From Planctomycetota bacterium (GTDB lineage Bacteria > Patescibacteriota > Patescibacteriia > Patescibacteriales > UBA12465): 34,988 nucleotides of DNA. The position numbers and the translations under genes are program-made. A model generated the notes under the pieces. The model was not told the origin of the DNA and ran no database searches. It was given only the letters and a program-made list of their open reading frames with translations. The stretch spans positions 1 through 34,988 of the forward strand of contig JALOQQ010000001.1 in the NCBI GenBank assembly GCA_025453315.1, given 5' to 3'. This document shows, in pieces, positions 24,157 to 33,213 of this stretch (its first letter is position 1; each line of letters begins with the position of its first letter).

Positions 24157-24185
24157 TTGGCAGAGATTAGGTTTTATGGTATAAT
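24157..24185 (+). promoter_or_regulatory. Promoter of the membrane-protein/tandem ATPase genes
   Basis: TTGGCA (24157-24162), a 17-bp spacer and a perfect TATAAT (24180-24185). It begins 3 bases after the uvrA stop; the leader would be about 40 bases. Confidence 0.7.
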
Positions 24186-24232
24186 AATGTTGATTATTTT
24201 TTAACTTATTATTACTTATTTTAAAAAAATCT

Positions 24233-25198
24233 ATGCTTTCTTATCGCTCTATTTTAAAACAATCCTGGAACAACGTTTGGCGCTTTAAACATTTGTGGTT
24301 TTTTGGTTTGTTTGCCTTTGTTCTTTCTGCTTCTAATTTTGATTTTTTATCTAATCTTCTTAGTGCTGAAAAAAGAGCTGTGCTTTTTTCTAACATTCTT
24401 AATTTTGCTCAAACTGGAATTATTGGTAAATCTTTTTTTAAAGGTGTTCACTTGATTTTTCAAAGCGATCCAGTCGGCATGGTGACTTTTATTATTGTTG
24501 GTCTTATTGTTTTAGCCTTATTAATATTTATTCTTTGGTTATCAGTTTCTTCTCAGGCAGCCATTTTTAGTTCTACTTATTTAATTTATAAGAAGAAAAC
24601 TGATTTAGATATTAAAGCTGGCATTCGTTTCGGTTCAAAAATATTCTGGCCGGTATTGGGTGTTAATATTTTAGCTAAATTGGTGTTATTGTCTTCTTTT
24701 ATAATCTGCAGTATTCCTCTTTTTTTCCTTTCCGAGAAATCTTTTACTTTTGATTTGTTTTATACTTTGCTTTTCATCATTTTTGCAGTTATTAGTTTTG
24801 TGTTACTGATTGTTTCTAAATATGCTGTGGCTTATAAAGTTATTAAAAATACTAGTTTTATTTCTTCTTTAAGAAGTGCTTGGCATTTGTTTATTAAAAA
24901 CTGGTTAATTAGTGTCGAAATTTCCATTGTTTTTTTGGCGGTTTACTTAGTTAGTTTAGTTGCCGGTTGGTTATTGTCAGTTATTATTGCTTCACCATTT
25001 ATTGTTATATCTTTATTTACTGGTAGTTTTGCTTTTTGGGTAATTGCTTCAGCTGTTAATGTATTAGTAGTTATTGCTGTTGGCATGGTTCTTACTTCTT
25101 TCCAGTTTTCAGCTTGGACTCAATTATTTATTCAACTTATTGAAAATGGCGGACGCAGTAAAATAGAAAGAATAGTTGATTCAACTAAAAAAAGTTAA
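24233..25198 (+). CDS. Polytopic membrane protein of unknown function
   Basis: The 321-residue protein has about six membrane helices and starts with MLSYRSILKQSWNNVWRFKH, a pattern seen at the N-terminus of uncharacterised membrane proteins related to DUF975 or glycerophosphodiesterase-membrane-domain proteins. Conserved-looking loops include WHLFIKNWLISVE and, near the end, FSAWTQLFIQL. The C-terminal tail is charged and short. The tandem PilB/GspE gene follows after 43 bp, likely on the same transcript. No function can be assigned. Confidence 0.7.
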   Translation: MLSYRSILKQSWNNVWRFKHLWFFGLFAFVLSASNFDFLSNLLSAEKRAVLFSNILNFAQTGIIGKSFFKGVHLIFQSDPVGMVTFIIVGLIVLALLIFILWLSVSSQAAIFSSTYLIYKKKTDLDIKAGIRFGSKIFWPVLGVNILAKLVLLSSFIICSIPLFFLSEKSFTFDLFYTLLFIIFAVISFVLLIVSKYAVAYKVIKNTSFISSLRSAWHLFIKNWLISVEISIVFLAVYLVSLVAGWLLSVIIASPFIVISLFTGSFAFWVIASAVNVLVVIAVGMVLTSFQFSAWTQLFIQLIENGGRSKIERIVDSTKKS

Positions 25199-25241
25199 TT
25201 TATTTTTTAAATATAGTTTATAAAGTATAGTTTTTTCAGTT

Positions 25242-28200
25242 ATGACCGGATTCGCTTCTATAAACAGTTTACTCCATCCTAAAAAGAGCCGTGACGATGA
25301 CGAGACGATAGAGGGTAAATTTGCTAAAAAACAACAAGAAATAAAACTTAAGGACATAGAGAATTTAACAGAAGCCAAGGCAAATACCCTTGGCTTGTCG
25401 TATGTTAACCTTTATGGTTTTCCGGTTAGTCCGGATGCAATTATTTTAATTCCTGAAGAAGAAGCTCGTCAAAACAAAATTGTTTGTTTCTTTTATGATG
25501 GCAAAAATATTCGTATCGGTGCTGTAAATAATAATCAATACGTAATTGATAAAGCAGCTGAACTTGATGCCCAATATTTTACTAACAGTAAGATATACTT
25601 AATTTCTGAAGTTAGTCTTAATTGTGCTTTAGAAGTTTATAAAACTATCCCTAAGACTAAAAAATACGAAGGCGTAGAAATTAAGGCTGAAGATTTTGAA
25701 CGTCTTAAAAATGAAATAAAAGATTTTCGTACCCTCGCTAAAAAAATTAATGAAGTTAATATTAGTGAGATTGTTACTCTTATTTTAGCTACGGCTGCCA
25801 AAATTAGTTGTAGTGATATTCATATTGAGGCTGAAGAAAGGGGTATTGTTATCCGTTTACGTATTGATGGTATGTTGCAAGAAGCGGCTGTTATTGATCG
25901 CGACAAATGGAAAAAGGTTATTTCACGTATGAAAATCTTAGCTAAGGTAAAAATTAACGTCGAAAATAAACCACAAGATGGTCGCTATACTATTAATTTA
26001 GGTACTGATAAAATTGATGTCCGTTCCTCTTTCTTGCCCACGGCTTTTGGCGAAAGTGTGGTAATGCGTTTGTTACGTTCTAATGCTATTAGTTTATCTT
26101 TTGCTGATTTAGGATTATTGCCAGAATGTTTTAAAGTATTAGAAGCAGAAATTGCCAAGCCCAATGGTCTTATTCTAACAACTGGTCCAACTGGTTCTGG
26201 TAAAACTACTACTCTTTATAGTGTTTTAAATAAATTAAATACTCCGGATGTAAAAATAATTACTCTTGAAGATCCTATTGAATATCAATTAAAAGGTATT
26301 AGTCAGAGTCAAATTGATAGTAAAAAGGGTTATACTTTTGCTGATGGTTTACGTTCTATTTTGCGTCAAGATCCAGATATAGTTATGGTCGGCGAAATCC
26401 GTGATTTGGAAACAGCTGAAATTGCTGTTGAGGCGGCTTTAACTGGTCACTTGGTTCTCTCGACTCTTCATACTAACGATGCCGCTGGTGTTATTCCGCG
26501 TATGATCGATATGGGAATAAAGCCATTCTTTTTAGTGCCGGCTTTAAACGTGGTAGTTGGTCAGCGTTTAATTAGAAAACTTTGTCCTTTATGTAAGGTC
26601 GAACATCATTTAACTATCGAAGAAGAAGAATTAGTTAAAAAAATATTAGCTGTTATTTCACCAAAATCAGGAATTGAAATTCCTTCTGATCTTCCTGTTT
26701 TATATAAGGCTGGAGCTGGTTGTGAAAAATGTAATAATTTAGGTTATAAAGGCCGTATCGGTATTTACGAAGTGTTTACTATGGATGATCAAATAAAACA
26801 GTTGGCTATGGATAATGCTCCTTCTTTTAAAATACTCCAACAGGCTATTGAAAATGGCATGATCACCATGCTTCAAGATGGTGTTATTAAAGCCACTAAA
26901 GGAGTTACGAGCTTGGAAGAAATTTATGAAAATATTGGTAACTTTGACTATATTAATGAGCTTTATGATATTGTTGTTTCACAAACAGTTGGTCGTGGTA
27001 TTAAGATTTCAGTCGAAGAAATGAATAAGGCTAAAGAGCTAATTAAAAATAAAGTTGGTATTCAAGAGGCGGTGAAGAAAATGCCAACCAAAGATGTTTT
27101 AGTTATGATTATGGCTATGGCCATTGTTAGTAGAACCGGAGACTTGCATATTGAGCCAACTGAAACTGGTGTTAAATTTCGTTTTAGAATAGACGGTGTT
27201 CTTAATGACTTTTTAGATTTACCTAAATCTAATTATTTACCATTATTATCACAAGTAAAAATATTATCTGGTTTTGCCACTAACGTAAAAAAAGCTACTA
27301 TGGACGGACGTTTTAGTATGTTCTCTGACGGCAAAAAAATGGATTGTCGTGTTTCGATTATTTCTGGTGGTTATGGTGAAACAATTGTAATCCGTTTATT
27401 GACCAGCCAAGCCTCAACTTTGAATATGGAAAAATTAGGTATTACCTCTTTCTCTTTAAAAATGTTACGAGGTTCAATGAAAAAAACCAAAGGTGTCATT
27501 ATTACTACCGGTCCAACTGGTTCTGGTAAAACCACCACTTTATATAGTGTTTTAAATGAATTAAACACGCCTTCAGTGAAAATTATTACCGTTGAAGATC
27601 CGATTGAATATAATATGGCCGGTGTTATGCAGACTCAGATTGATGCTGAACATGGTTATACTTTTGCCGCCGCTATGCGCTCTCTTTTACGTCAAAATCC
27701 TAACGTCATGATGATCGGTGAAATCCGTGATGAAGAAACAGCCAAAATTTCAATTGAGGCTGCTATGACTGGCCACTTAGTTCTTTCTACTATCCATGCT
27801 AATAGTGCCGCTGGTGCTATTTCACGTTTTGTTGGTTTGGGCGTAGAAAGACAATCTTTAGCTAATTCTATGAATTGTAGTATTGGTCAGCGTTTGGTTA
27901 GAAGTCTTTGTCCTAATTGTAAACAACCAACAGAAATCTCTCCAGAAAATTTAGCCGAAGTAAAAAGATTACTCGATTTAATTAAAAATCCTGAAGTAAT
28001 AAAACCAACCGAATTAAAATTTTGGAAAGCTGTGGGCTGTGACCAATGTAATAATATTGGTTATAAAGGAAGACTGGGCTTGTATGAAGTTATTGAAATG
28101 TCACCAGATATTCAGAAATTAATTCAAACCGAGGGAGTTACTGATTATGATATTGAACAACAAGCTATTGCCAACGGCACAATTACCATGGTTCAAGACG

Positions 28201-28262
28201 GAGTTTTAAAAGCTTTAAATGGTGAAACGACGATTGAAGAAGTGTTTAGAGTTATTCAGTAA
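25242..28262 (+). CDS. Tandem-duplicated PilB/GspE-type secretion ATPase
   Basis: 1006 residues hold two complete type II/IV secretion ATPase units in one chain. The N-terminus (about 35-150) resembles the GspE/MshE N domain. Unit 1 has Walker A GPTGSGKT (315-322), the Asp box QDPDIVMVGEIRD, the His box STLHTNDAA and a zinc tetracysteine (C448/C451/C494/C497). Unit 2 repeats these: GPTGSGKT (757-764), QNPNVMMIGEIRDEET, STIHANSAA, C890/C893/C933/C936. Normal PilB/GspE has about 560 residues. Both units look catalytically intact, with moderate divergence between them. These ATPases power pilus assembly or secretion from the cytoplasmic face. No pilin-assembly partner (PilC, PilD) is adjacent. 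Confidence 0.92.
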   Translation: MTGFASINSLLHPKKSRDDDETIEGKFAKKQQEIKLKDIENLTEAKANTLGLSYVNLYGFPVSPDAIILIPEEEARQNKIVCFFYDGKNIRIGAVNNNQYVIDKAAELDAQYFTNSKIYLISEVSLNCALEVYKTIPKTKKYEGVEIKAEDFERLKNEIKDFRTLAKKINEVNISEIVTLILATAAKISCSDIHIEAEERGIVIRLRIDGMLQEAAVIDRDKWKKVISRMKILAKVKINVENKPQDGRYTINLGTDKIDVRSSFLPTAFGESVVMRLLRSNAISLSFADLGLLPECFKVLEAEIAKPNGLILTTGPTGSGKTTTLYSVLNKLNTPDVKIITLEDPIEYQLKGISQSQIDSKKGYTFADGLRSILRQDPDIVMVGEIRDLETAEIAVEAALTGHLVLSTLHTNDAAGVIPRMIDMGIKPFFLVPALNVVVGQRLIRKLCPLCKVEHHLTIEEEELVKKILAVISPKSGIEIPSDLPVLYKAGAGCEKCNNLGYKGRIGIYEVFTMDDQIKQLAMDNAPSFKILQQAIENGMITMLQDGVIKATKGVTSLEEIYENIGNFDYINELYDIVVSQTVGRGIKISVEEMNKAKELIKNKVGIQEAVKKMPTKDVLVMIMAMAIVSRTGDLHIEPTETGVKFRFRIDGVLNDFLDLPKSNYLPLLSQVKILSGFATNVKKATMDGRFSMFSDGKKMDCRVSIISGGYGETIVIRLLTSQASTLNMEKLGITSFSLKMLRGSMKKTKGVIITTGPTGSGKTTTLYSVLNELNTPSVKIITVEDPIEYNMAGVMQTQIDAEHGYTFAAAMRSLLRQNPNVMMIGEIRDEETAKISIEAAMTGHLVLSTIHANSAAGAISRFVGLGVERQSLANSMNCSIGQRLVRSLCPNCKQPTEISPENLAEVKRLLDLIKNPEVIKPTELKFWKAVGCDQCNNIGYKGRLGLYEVIEMSPDIQKLIQTEGVTDYDIEQQAIANGTITMVQDGVLKALNGETTIEEVFRVIQ

Positions 28263-28304
28263 AATTAGTAAAATATAAATAAATTAAAAAAATTAAAAAA
28301 CATA

Positions 28305-28332
28305 TTGTCAAATAAGATTTATAAAATATAAC
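28305..28332 (+). promoter_or_regulatory. Possible promoter of the translin-family gene
   Basis: TTGTCA and TATAAC are separated by 16 bp. A second -10-like TATAAT at 28348-28353 without a good -35 would give an almost leaderless mRNA. Confidence 0.4.
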
Positions 28333-28366
28333 ATCAATCTTTGGCTCTATAATTAAATGATTTAAT

Positions 28367-28939
28367 ATGATTAATCTTAAGTTCATGGATAAGTTAAGGG
28401 GAGAATATAAAAAAAGCGAAATTCAAAGACGCCAGATTATTAGTTTATCTAATATAGTTATAAATACTTCTAAAAAAATTATTTTTGCCCTTCATCGTAA
28501 AGAAATAAAATTAGCGGAAGAGCAATTTGTGGAAGTGGAAAAAATATTAAAGAAATTAGAAAAAGAATTTGGTTTAAAACGTATTAATGAAGAAGGATCT
28601 TACTCGGCTGCGGTTGAAGAATATACTGAAGCCAAGATGTTTTACTTTTTTAATATTGGTAAAAAAATTGATAAAATTAAAGAAGCTAATTTGGAAAGCG
28701 ATGCTTACTTAGGTGGCATTTGTGATTTTACCGGTGAATTAGTTCGTCGTGCTACCAACGAAGCTTCTAATGGTAATTACGATGAAGTTAAAAGAATCAA
28801 GGAAATTATTAGAGAGGTGATGGATCAGTTAATTACTTATGATTTAGGTGGTTACTTACGTACTAAGTACGACCAGGCTTATAATAATTTACGTAAGATT
28901 GAGCAGATGGATTACGAAATAGCCCTACGTAAGCGCTAG
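28367..28939 (+). CDS. Translin-family protein (possible RNase)
   Basis: 190 mainly helical residues match translin/TRAX across their length. IFALHRKEIKLAEEQF (39-54) fits the first helices. AVEEYTEAKMF (82-92) matches the EYVEA block, where TRAX carries its catalytic glutamates (here Glu85 and Glu88). AYLGGICDFTGELVRRA (113-129) and NEASNGNYDEV match the most conserved translin segment, and LRTKYDQAYNNLRKIEQMDY (164-183) matches the C-terminal helix. Eukaryotic translin and TRAX form the C3PO RNase; archaeal homologs cleave RNA. Bacterial members are uncommon. The phosphoesterase gene follows after 31 bp. A start at Met7 is also possible. Confidence 0.85.
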   Translation: MINLKFMDKLRGEYKKSEIQRRQIISLSNIVINTSKKIIFALHRKEIKLAEEQFVEVEKILKKLEKEFGLKRINEEGSYSAAVEEYTEAKMFYFFNIGKKIDKIKEANLESDAYLGGICDFTGELVRRATNEASNGNYDEVKRIKEIIREVMDQLITYDLGGYLRTKYDQAYNNLRKIEQMDYEIALRKR

Positions 28940-28970
28940 TAAAAAATTGTAACTATTTATAATAAAATTT

Positions 28971-29483
28971 ATGAAAGTTGCCGTAGTTTCTGATATTCAT
29001 GACAATCTAGCTAACTTAGAAACTTTTCTTAAATATTTACACAAGACCGGTATTAACACGGTCTTGTGTTGTGGAGACCTTACTAATAGTGAAACTTTAT
29101 ATACTTTAGCTAAGGGGGTAAAGGGTGATATATTCTTGGTTCGTGGTAATATTGAAATATATAATGAAGAGGAAACCAAAAATTATCATAATGTACATTA
29201 TTTTGGACCTTTAGCTTATTTTCAAATAGAAAATAAAAACATTGCCCTTTGTCATGAGCCGTTTTGGATTGAGAAAATAAAGAAGCAATACCCTGATACT
29301 GATTTTATTTTTTATGGTCATACTCACAAACCTTGGAGCGAAACATCGGTTTTAAATAATAAAAATATTCTTATTGCTAATCCGGGAAATTTAGCCAATA
29401 CTTTCCATCCGGCCACCTTTGCCGTCTGGGATATTAATAATAATCAATTGGATTTAAAAAGACCACAGGATCTTGATTTATAA
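28971..29483 (+). CDS. YfcE/MJ0936-type metallophosphoesterase
   Basis: 170 residues with the calcineurin-like metal motifs: DIHDN (8-12), CGDL (Asp36), RGNIE (Asn60; the usual Asp is Ile here), His95 in CHEP, and GHTH (116-119). MJ0936/YfcE proteins are small Mn-dependent phosphodiesterases acting on model substrates; the natural substrate is unclear. The end of the fold, NPGNLANTFHPATFAVWDI, is typical. It probably shares a transcript with the translin-family gene, which could pair an RNase with a phosphodiesterase, although that pairing is inference. A perfect 11-bp inverted repeat lies inside the gene. Confidence 0.88.
   Translation: MKVAVVSDIHDNLANLETFLKYLHKTGINTVLCCGDLTNSETLYTLAKGVKGDIFLVRGNIEIYNEEETKNYHNVHYFGPLAYFQIENKNIALCHEPFWIEKIKKQYPDTDFIFYGHTHKPWSETSVLNNKNILIANPGNLANTFHPATFAVWDINNNQLDLKRPQDLDL
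29039..29069. repeat. Perfect 11-bp inverted repeat inside the phosphoesterase gene
   Basis: ACACAAGACCG and CGGTCTTGTGT are separated by 9 bases and encode the segment YLHKTGINTVLC. The stem is GC-richer than its surroundings. No T run follows, so it is not a terminator. Confidence 0.6.
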
Positions 29484-29551
29484 ATAATTTAAATTAAAGT
29501 ATTTATTGATTAAAGTATTCCTTGGGGTTTAGCCCAATATAACTCATTAAT

Positions 29552-30328
29552 ATGTTAAATAAAAATATAAAAAATACAGCCATTAAAGCCGTAACCATTG
29601 CCGCTAAAAAATTAATTAAAGTTTATAATTCTTTTGAGCGTCGTACAGTAAAGATGAAATCGGCACATGAAATTTTAACTTCAGCCGATTTACTTTCCGA
29701 AAAGATTATTATTTCGGAAATAAAAAGAAAATTTTCCAAACACAGTATTCTTTCCGAAGAAGCTGGTTTATTAGACAAAGAAAAAGATTATTTATGGATT
29801 ATTGATCCAATAGATGGTACTACTAATTTTTCTATGCATAATCCGCTTTGGTCTATGTCTCTGGGTTTAGCTTATAAAGGAGAAATAATTTTCGGTTTAA
29901 TTTATGCTCCCATGTTAAAAGAAATGTATTGGGCTGAAAAAGGTTGTGGCGCTTATTGTAATAATAAAAAAATTCAAGTCTCATCTATAAATAGTGGCAA
30001 GGTTATTAATACTTTTTGTCATGGTAGTAACGAAAAAGATATAAAAAGGGCAATAAAATATTTTCAGAAACAAAAATTAGCTAATTTTGATTGCCGTCAA
30101 TTAGGTAGTGCCGCTTTAGAATTGGCTTATGTCGCCTCGGGTAGGATTGAATCTATAGTAATTCCCGGAGTGAGGTCTTGGGATGTGGCCGCTGGTATTT
30201 TATTGGTTAGTGAAGCTGGCGGAACTGTAACTAATTTTAAAAACAAACCTTGGACTTTGAAAGATTGTGATTTAATAGCTACTAATGGCTTGGTTCAGGA
30301 GCAAATTATAAATGTGCTAAATAGTTGA
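29552..30328 (+). CDS. Inositol-monophosphatase family protein
   Basis: 258 residues, the usual length of the IMPase/SuhB family of Mg-dependent sugar-phosphate or nucleotide phosphatases. Metal-site motifs are ILSEEAG (Glu69/Glu70), WIIDPIDGTTNF (82-93, with Asp85 and Asp88) and SWDVAAGILLVSEAGG (Asp211). The family includes inositol-1-phosphatase, fructose-1,6-bisphosphatase and 3'-phosphoadenosine phosphatase, so the substrate remains open. The gap of 68 bp before it contains a small TTGGG/CCCAA hairpin. It ends in TGA. Confidence 0.9.
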   Translation: MLNKNIKNTAIKAVTIAAKKLIKVYNSFERRTVKMKSAHEILTSADLLSEKIIISEIKRKFSKHSILSEEAGLLDKEKDYLWIIDPIDGTTNFSMHNPLWSMSLGLAYKGEIIFGLIYAPMLKEMYWAEKGCGAYCNNKKIQVSSINSGKVINTFCHGSNEKDIKRAIKYFQKQKLANFDCRQLGSAALELAYVASGRIESIVIPGVRSWDVAAGILLVSEAGGTVTNFKNKPWTLKDCDLIATNGLVQEQIINVLNS

Positions 30329-30353
30329 AAAATAAAAAATATCTTTATATAAT
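30325..30353 (+). promoter_or_regulatory. Promoter of tyrS
   Basis: TTGAAA and a perfect TATAAT (30348-30353) are separated by 17 bp. The -35 overlaps the stop codon of the previous gene. The roughly 40-base leader holds only a tiny CCCT/AGGG hairpin and is too short for a T-box. Confidence 0.7.
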
Positions 30354-30399
30354 ATAATAACGCCCTTTAAGAGGGTATTAATGATAAATAGCAAATAAT

Positions 30400-31626
30400 A
30401 TGTCCAAAGTCTTAACTGATAAAAATCTAATAGAAAAATTCTTAACTCGAGGCGTTGAGGCTATTTACCCAACCGTTGATGATCTGAGAAAAAAATTGCT
30501 TTCCGGTGAACGATTAAGGATTTATCAGGGATTTGATCCAACTGGTCCTTATTTGCATGTCGGCCATGCTATTGGTATTCGTGGTTTAAGAATTCTTCAA
30601 CAATTGGGGCATGAAGTAATATTTTTGGTTGGTGATTATACGGCTAAAGTTGGTGATCCTGATAAAAATAGCACCAGAAAAATGTTGAGCGATGAGGATA
30701 TTGAAAATAATATGGCTGGCTGGAAAGAGCAGGCCTCTCAATTAATTGATTTTGGTGGTGATAATCCAGTACAGTTTAAAAGAAACTATGAATGGTTGTC
30801 TAAGTTAAATTTGAATGACTTAATTAAATTAATGTCGCAGACCACTGTTCAAAGAATGATGGAACGTGATTTATTTGAACGTCGTTTAAAAGAAAACAAC
30901 CCCATTCATCTCCATGAGTTTATTTATCCTTTAATGCAGGGTTATGATGGTGTGGCCATGGAAGTGGATATGGAAATTGGTGGTGCTGATCAAATTTTTA
31001 ATATGCTCACTGGTCGCACTTTAAGTCGCGCCTATCTTAATAAAGAAAAATTTGTTCGGGCTAATAAAATGATGGATGCTCCCGACGGCAGAACTATGAG
31101 TAAAACCAAGGGTAATGGTATTAATTTAGGTGATAGTGCTGAAGATATGTATGGCAAAGCTATGTCTTATCCTGATAGTGCGATTACTTCAGGTCTTGAA
31201 ATGCTAACCGATGTTCCTATGGAACAAATAAAAGAAATTTCTGAAGAAATAAAAAAAGGCAGTAATCCCATGCAATTCAAGAAATTGATGGCTTATGAAA
31301 TAGTAAAGACAATTAAGGGTGAAGAAGCGGCTTTAAAAGGAAAAAAATATTTTGAAGATACTGTACAGCACAAAGAGATTCCTCAAGATATAAGAGAAGT
31401 GAAGCTTTCTTCTGATCAAAAAACAATTATCGAATTGCTGGTTATTAGTGGTCTGGCTAAAAGTAATGGAGAAGCACGCCGACTTATTCAGCAAAAAGGC
31501 GTAAAGATAAAAAATGGCGCCGAAGACTTTAAGGTTATTGATGATATTAATGAAATTATTGTTTTAACAGACGAAACCATTCTACAGAAAGGTAAATTGG
31601 ATTTTATTAAATTTAGAATAAAATAG
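30400..31626 (+). CDS. tyrS: Tyrosyl-tRNA synthetase
   Basis: 408 residues, class I synthetase attaching tyrosine to tRNA-Tyr. The HIGH motif is HVGH (53-56) within FDPTGPYLHVGHAIG. The KMSKS loop reads TMSKT (232-236) in DGRTMSKTKGN, with the first lysine replaced. VDMEIGGADQIFN marks the tyrosine site. The C-terminus has an S4 RNA-binding domain (SGLAKSNGEARRLIQQKGVKI). Length and motifs fit the TyrZ (type 2) group rather than E. coli TyrS. It has its own promoter and is followed by glyQS. Confidence 0.95.
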   Translation: MSKVLTDKNLIEKFLTRGVEAIYPTVDDLRKKLLSGERLRIYQGFDPTGPYLHVGHAIGIRGLRILQQLGHEVIFLVGDYTAKVGDPDKNSTRKMLSDEDIENNMAGWKEQASQLIDFGGDNPVQFKRNYEWLSKLNLNDLIKLMSQTTVQRMMERDLFERRLKENNPIHLHEFIYPLMQGYDGVAMEVDMEIGGADQIFNMLTGRTLSRAYLNKEKFVRANKMMDAPDGRTMSKTKGNGINLGDSAEDMYGKAMSYPDSAITSGLEMLTDVPMEQIKEISEEIKKGSNPMQFKKLMAYEIVKTIKGEEAALKGKKYFEDTVQHKEIPQDIREVKLSSDQKTIIELLVISGLAKSNGEARRLIQQKGVKIKNGAEDFKVIDDINEIIVLTDETILQKGKLDFIKFRIK

Positions 31627-31701
31627 ATTGAGAAGATAAATAACTTTTTATTGGATTTTAATTAAAAGATATTTATTAAGATAGGTTGATTAAGATAGAT
31701 T

Positions 31702-31724
31702 AGATAGACAAGATAGACAAGATA
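31702..31724. repeat. Short 9-bp tandem repeat upstream of glyQS
   Basis: AGATAGACA is repeated 2.5 times in tandem, preceded by related AAGATAGATT copies. It lies in the 132-bp gap between tyrS and glyQS, 35 bases before the start codon. Confidence 0.6.
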
Positions 31725-31758
31725 ATTAGAGTTTATAACTTATAAGATATTAAAATAT

Positions 31759-33177
31759 ATGGCTGAACAAAATAAGACAGAACAAAATAATATTACTATT
31801 GAAAAAATAGTTTCTCTTTGTAAGCGTCGTGGTTTTGTTTTTCCTTCCTCGGAAATTTATGGTGGTTTTGCGGCGGTTTATGATTATGGTCACTATGGCG
31901 CTCTTTTAAAAAACAATATCCGCGATTCTTGGTGGCGAGCCATGACTCAATTACGAGAAGATGTGGTAGGTATTGATTCTGGTATTTTTATGCATCCTAA
32001 AACTTGGGAAGCTTCTGGACATACTGCTAGTTTTGATGATCCTCAAGTTGATTGTCGAAAATGTAAAAGTCGTTTTCGCGCTGATCACCTTTTAGAAGAA
32101 TTTGGTATTAGTGCTGATAAGGCCTCTTTAGAGTTTATTAATGGAGAATTAGATAAATTAAGGAATGAAAAAAAACTTAAATGTGCTAATTGTGGTTCTA
32201 CTGAACTAACTTCGGCGAAGCGTTTTTCTTTAATGGTAAAGTCAAATTTGGGTTCACCCACTGATGAATTAAAAGAAGAAAATGTCGTTTATTTAAGGCC
32301 AGAAACTTGCGGTGGTATTTATTTACAATACAAAAATACTTTAGACTCTACTCATCCTAAATTACCGTTTGGTATCGCTCAGGTTGGAAAAGCTTTTCGT
32401 AACGAGATAGTAGCTCGTCAATTTATTTTTCGTACTCGTGAATTTGAACAAATGGAAATGCAATATTTTATTTTTCCAGAAATGACTGAGGAAAAATATG
32501 AAATGTGGAGAGAGTTGCGTTGGCAGTGGTATTTAGATAATGGTTTAGATGCTAGTGATTTAAGATGGTATAAACATGAGAAACTTGCTCACTATGCTAA
32601 AGCCGCCTATGATGTTGAATATAATTTTAAAAGTTTGCTTGGTTTTAAAGAGGTAGAAGGTATTCATGCTCGTGGTGATTGGGATCTATCTCAACACAGT
32701 AAGTTTTCCGGACAGGATTTAAGTTATTTTGATGAAGTTACTAAAACCAGATTCATTCCACATATCGTGGAAACTTCAGTTGGTTTAAATCGTCTTTTCT
32801 TGATGTTTTTAGATAAGGCCTATACTGAAGAACAATTAGAAAACGGAGAAACTAGAACGGTTTTAAAGTTTTCTAAAACTTTAGCCCCAGTTAAAATAGC
32901 TATTTTTCCTCTTTTAAAAAACAAGCCAGAGTTAGTAGAAAAGGCCCGCGAAATCTATCAAAAATTGCGACAAAGCTTTGTTTGTGAGTTTGATGATAAT
33001 GGCAATATTGGTAAGCGTTATCGTCGTCAAGATGAAATTGGTACCCCTTATTGCCTAACTGTTGATTTTGATTCCTTAGAAAAAAATGATGTGACAATCA
33101 GAGATAGAGATAGCATGAAGCAGGAAAGAATTAGTATTGATGATTTAGAATCTTATTTTTTAAAAAATTTAAAATAA
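31759..33177 (+). CDS. glyQS: Glycyl-tRNA synthetase (dimeric, class II)
   Basis: 472 residues of the alpha2-type glycyl-tRNA synthetase. The N-terminal motif FVFPSSEIYGGFAAVYDYG (20-38) is diagnostic. A four-cysteine zinc insert follows (CRKCKSRF and CANCGSTE). Class II motifs are present: motif 2 KAFRNEIVARQFIFRTREFEQ and motif 3 ETSVGLNRLFLMFLD. The anticodon-binding domain closes the protein (VKIAIFPLLKNK, DEIGTPYCLTVDF, VTIRDRDSM). No SD precedes the ATG. A terminator follows 36 bases after the stop. Confidence 0.96.
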   Translation: MAEQNKTEQNNITIEKIVSLCKRRGFVFPSSEIYGGFAAVYDYGHYGALLKNNIRDSWWRAMTQLREDVVGIDSGIFMHPKTWEASGHTASFDDPQVDCRKCKSRFRADHLLEEFGISADKASLEFINGELDKLRNEKKLKCANCGSTELTSAKRFSLMVKSNLGSPTDELKEENVVYLRPETCGGIYLQYKNTLDSTHPKLPFGIAQVGKAFRNEIVARQFIFRTREFEQMEMQYFIFPEMTEEKYEMWRELRWQWYLDNGLDASDLRWYKHEKLAHYAKAAYDVEYNFKSLLGFKEVEGIHARGDWDLSQHSKFSGQDLSYFDEVTKTRFIPHIVETSVGLNRLFLMFLDKAYTEEQLENGETRTVLKFSKTLAPVKIAIFPLLKNKPELVEKAREIYQKLRQSFVCEFDDNGNIGKRYRRQDEIGTPYCLTVDFDSLEKNDVTIRDRDSMKQERISIDDLESYFLKNLK

Positions 33178-33213
33178 GATATTTGCTAATTAAAATAATT
33201 TAGGAATATTTTT

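Noticed and set aside
30354..30399. T-box riboswitch before tyrS (or in the glyQS gap)
   Set aside because: The tyrS leader is only about 40 bases, and neither gap shows a specifier stem, the T-box sequence or an antiterminator.
31681..31730. CRISPR-like repeats
   Set aside because: Units are 9 bp in direct tandem without spacers, and there are no cas genes.
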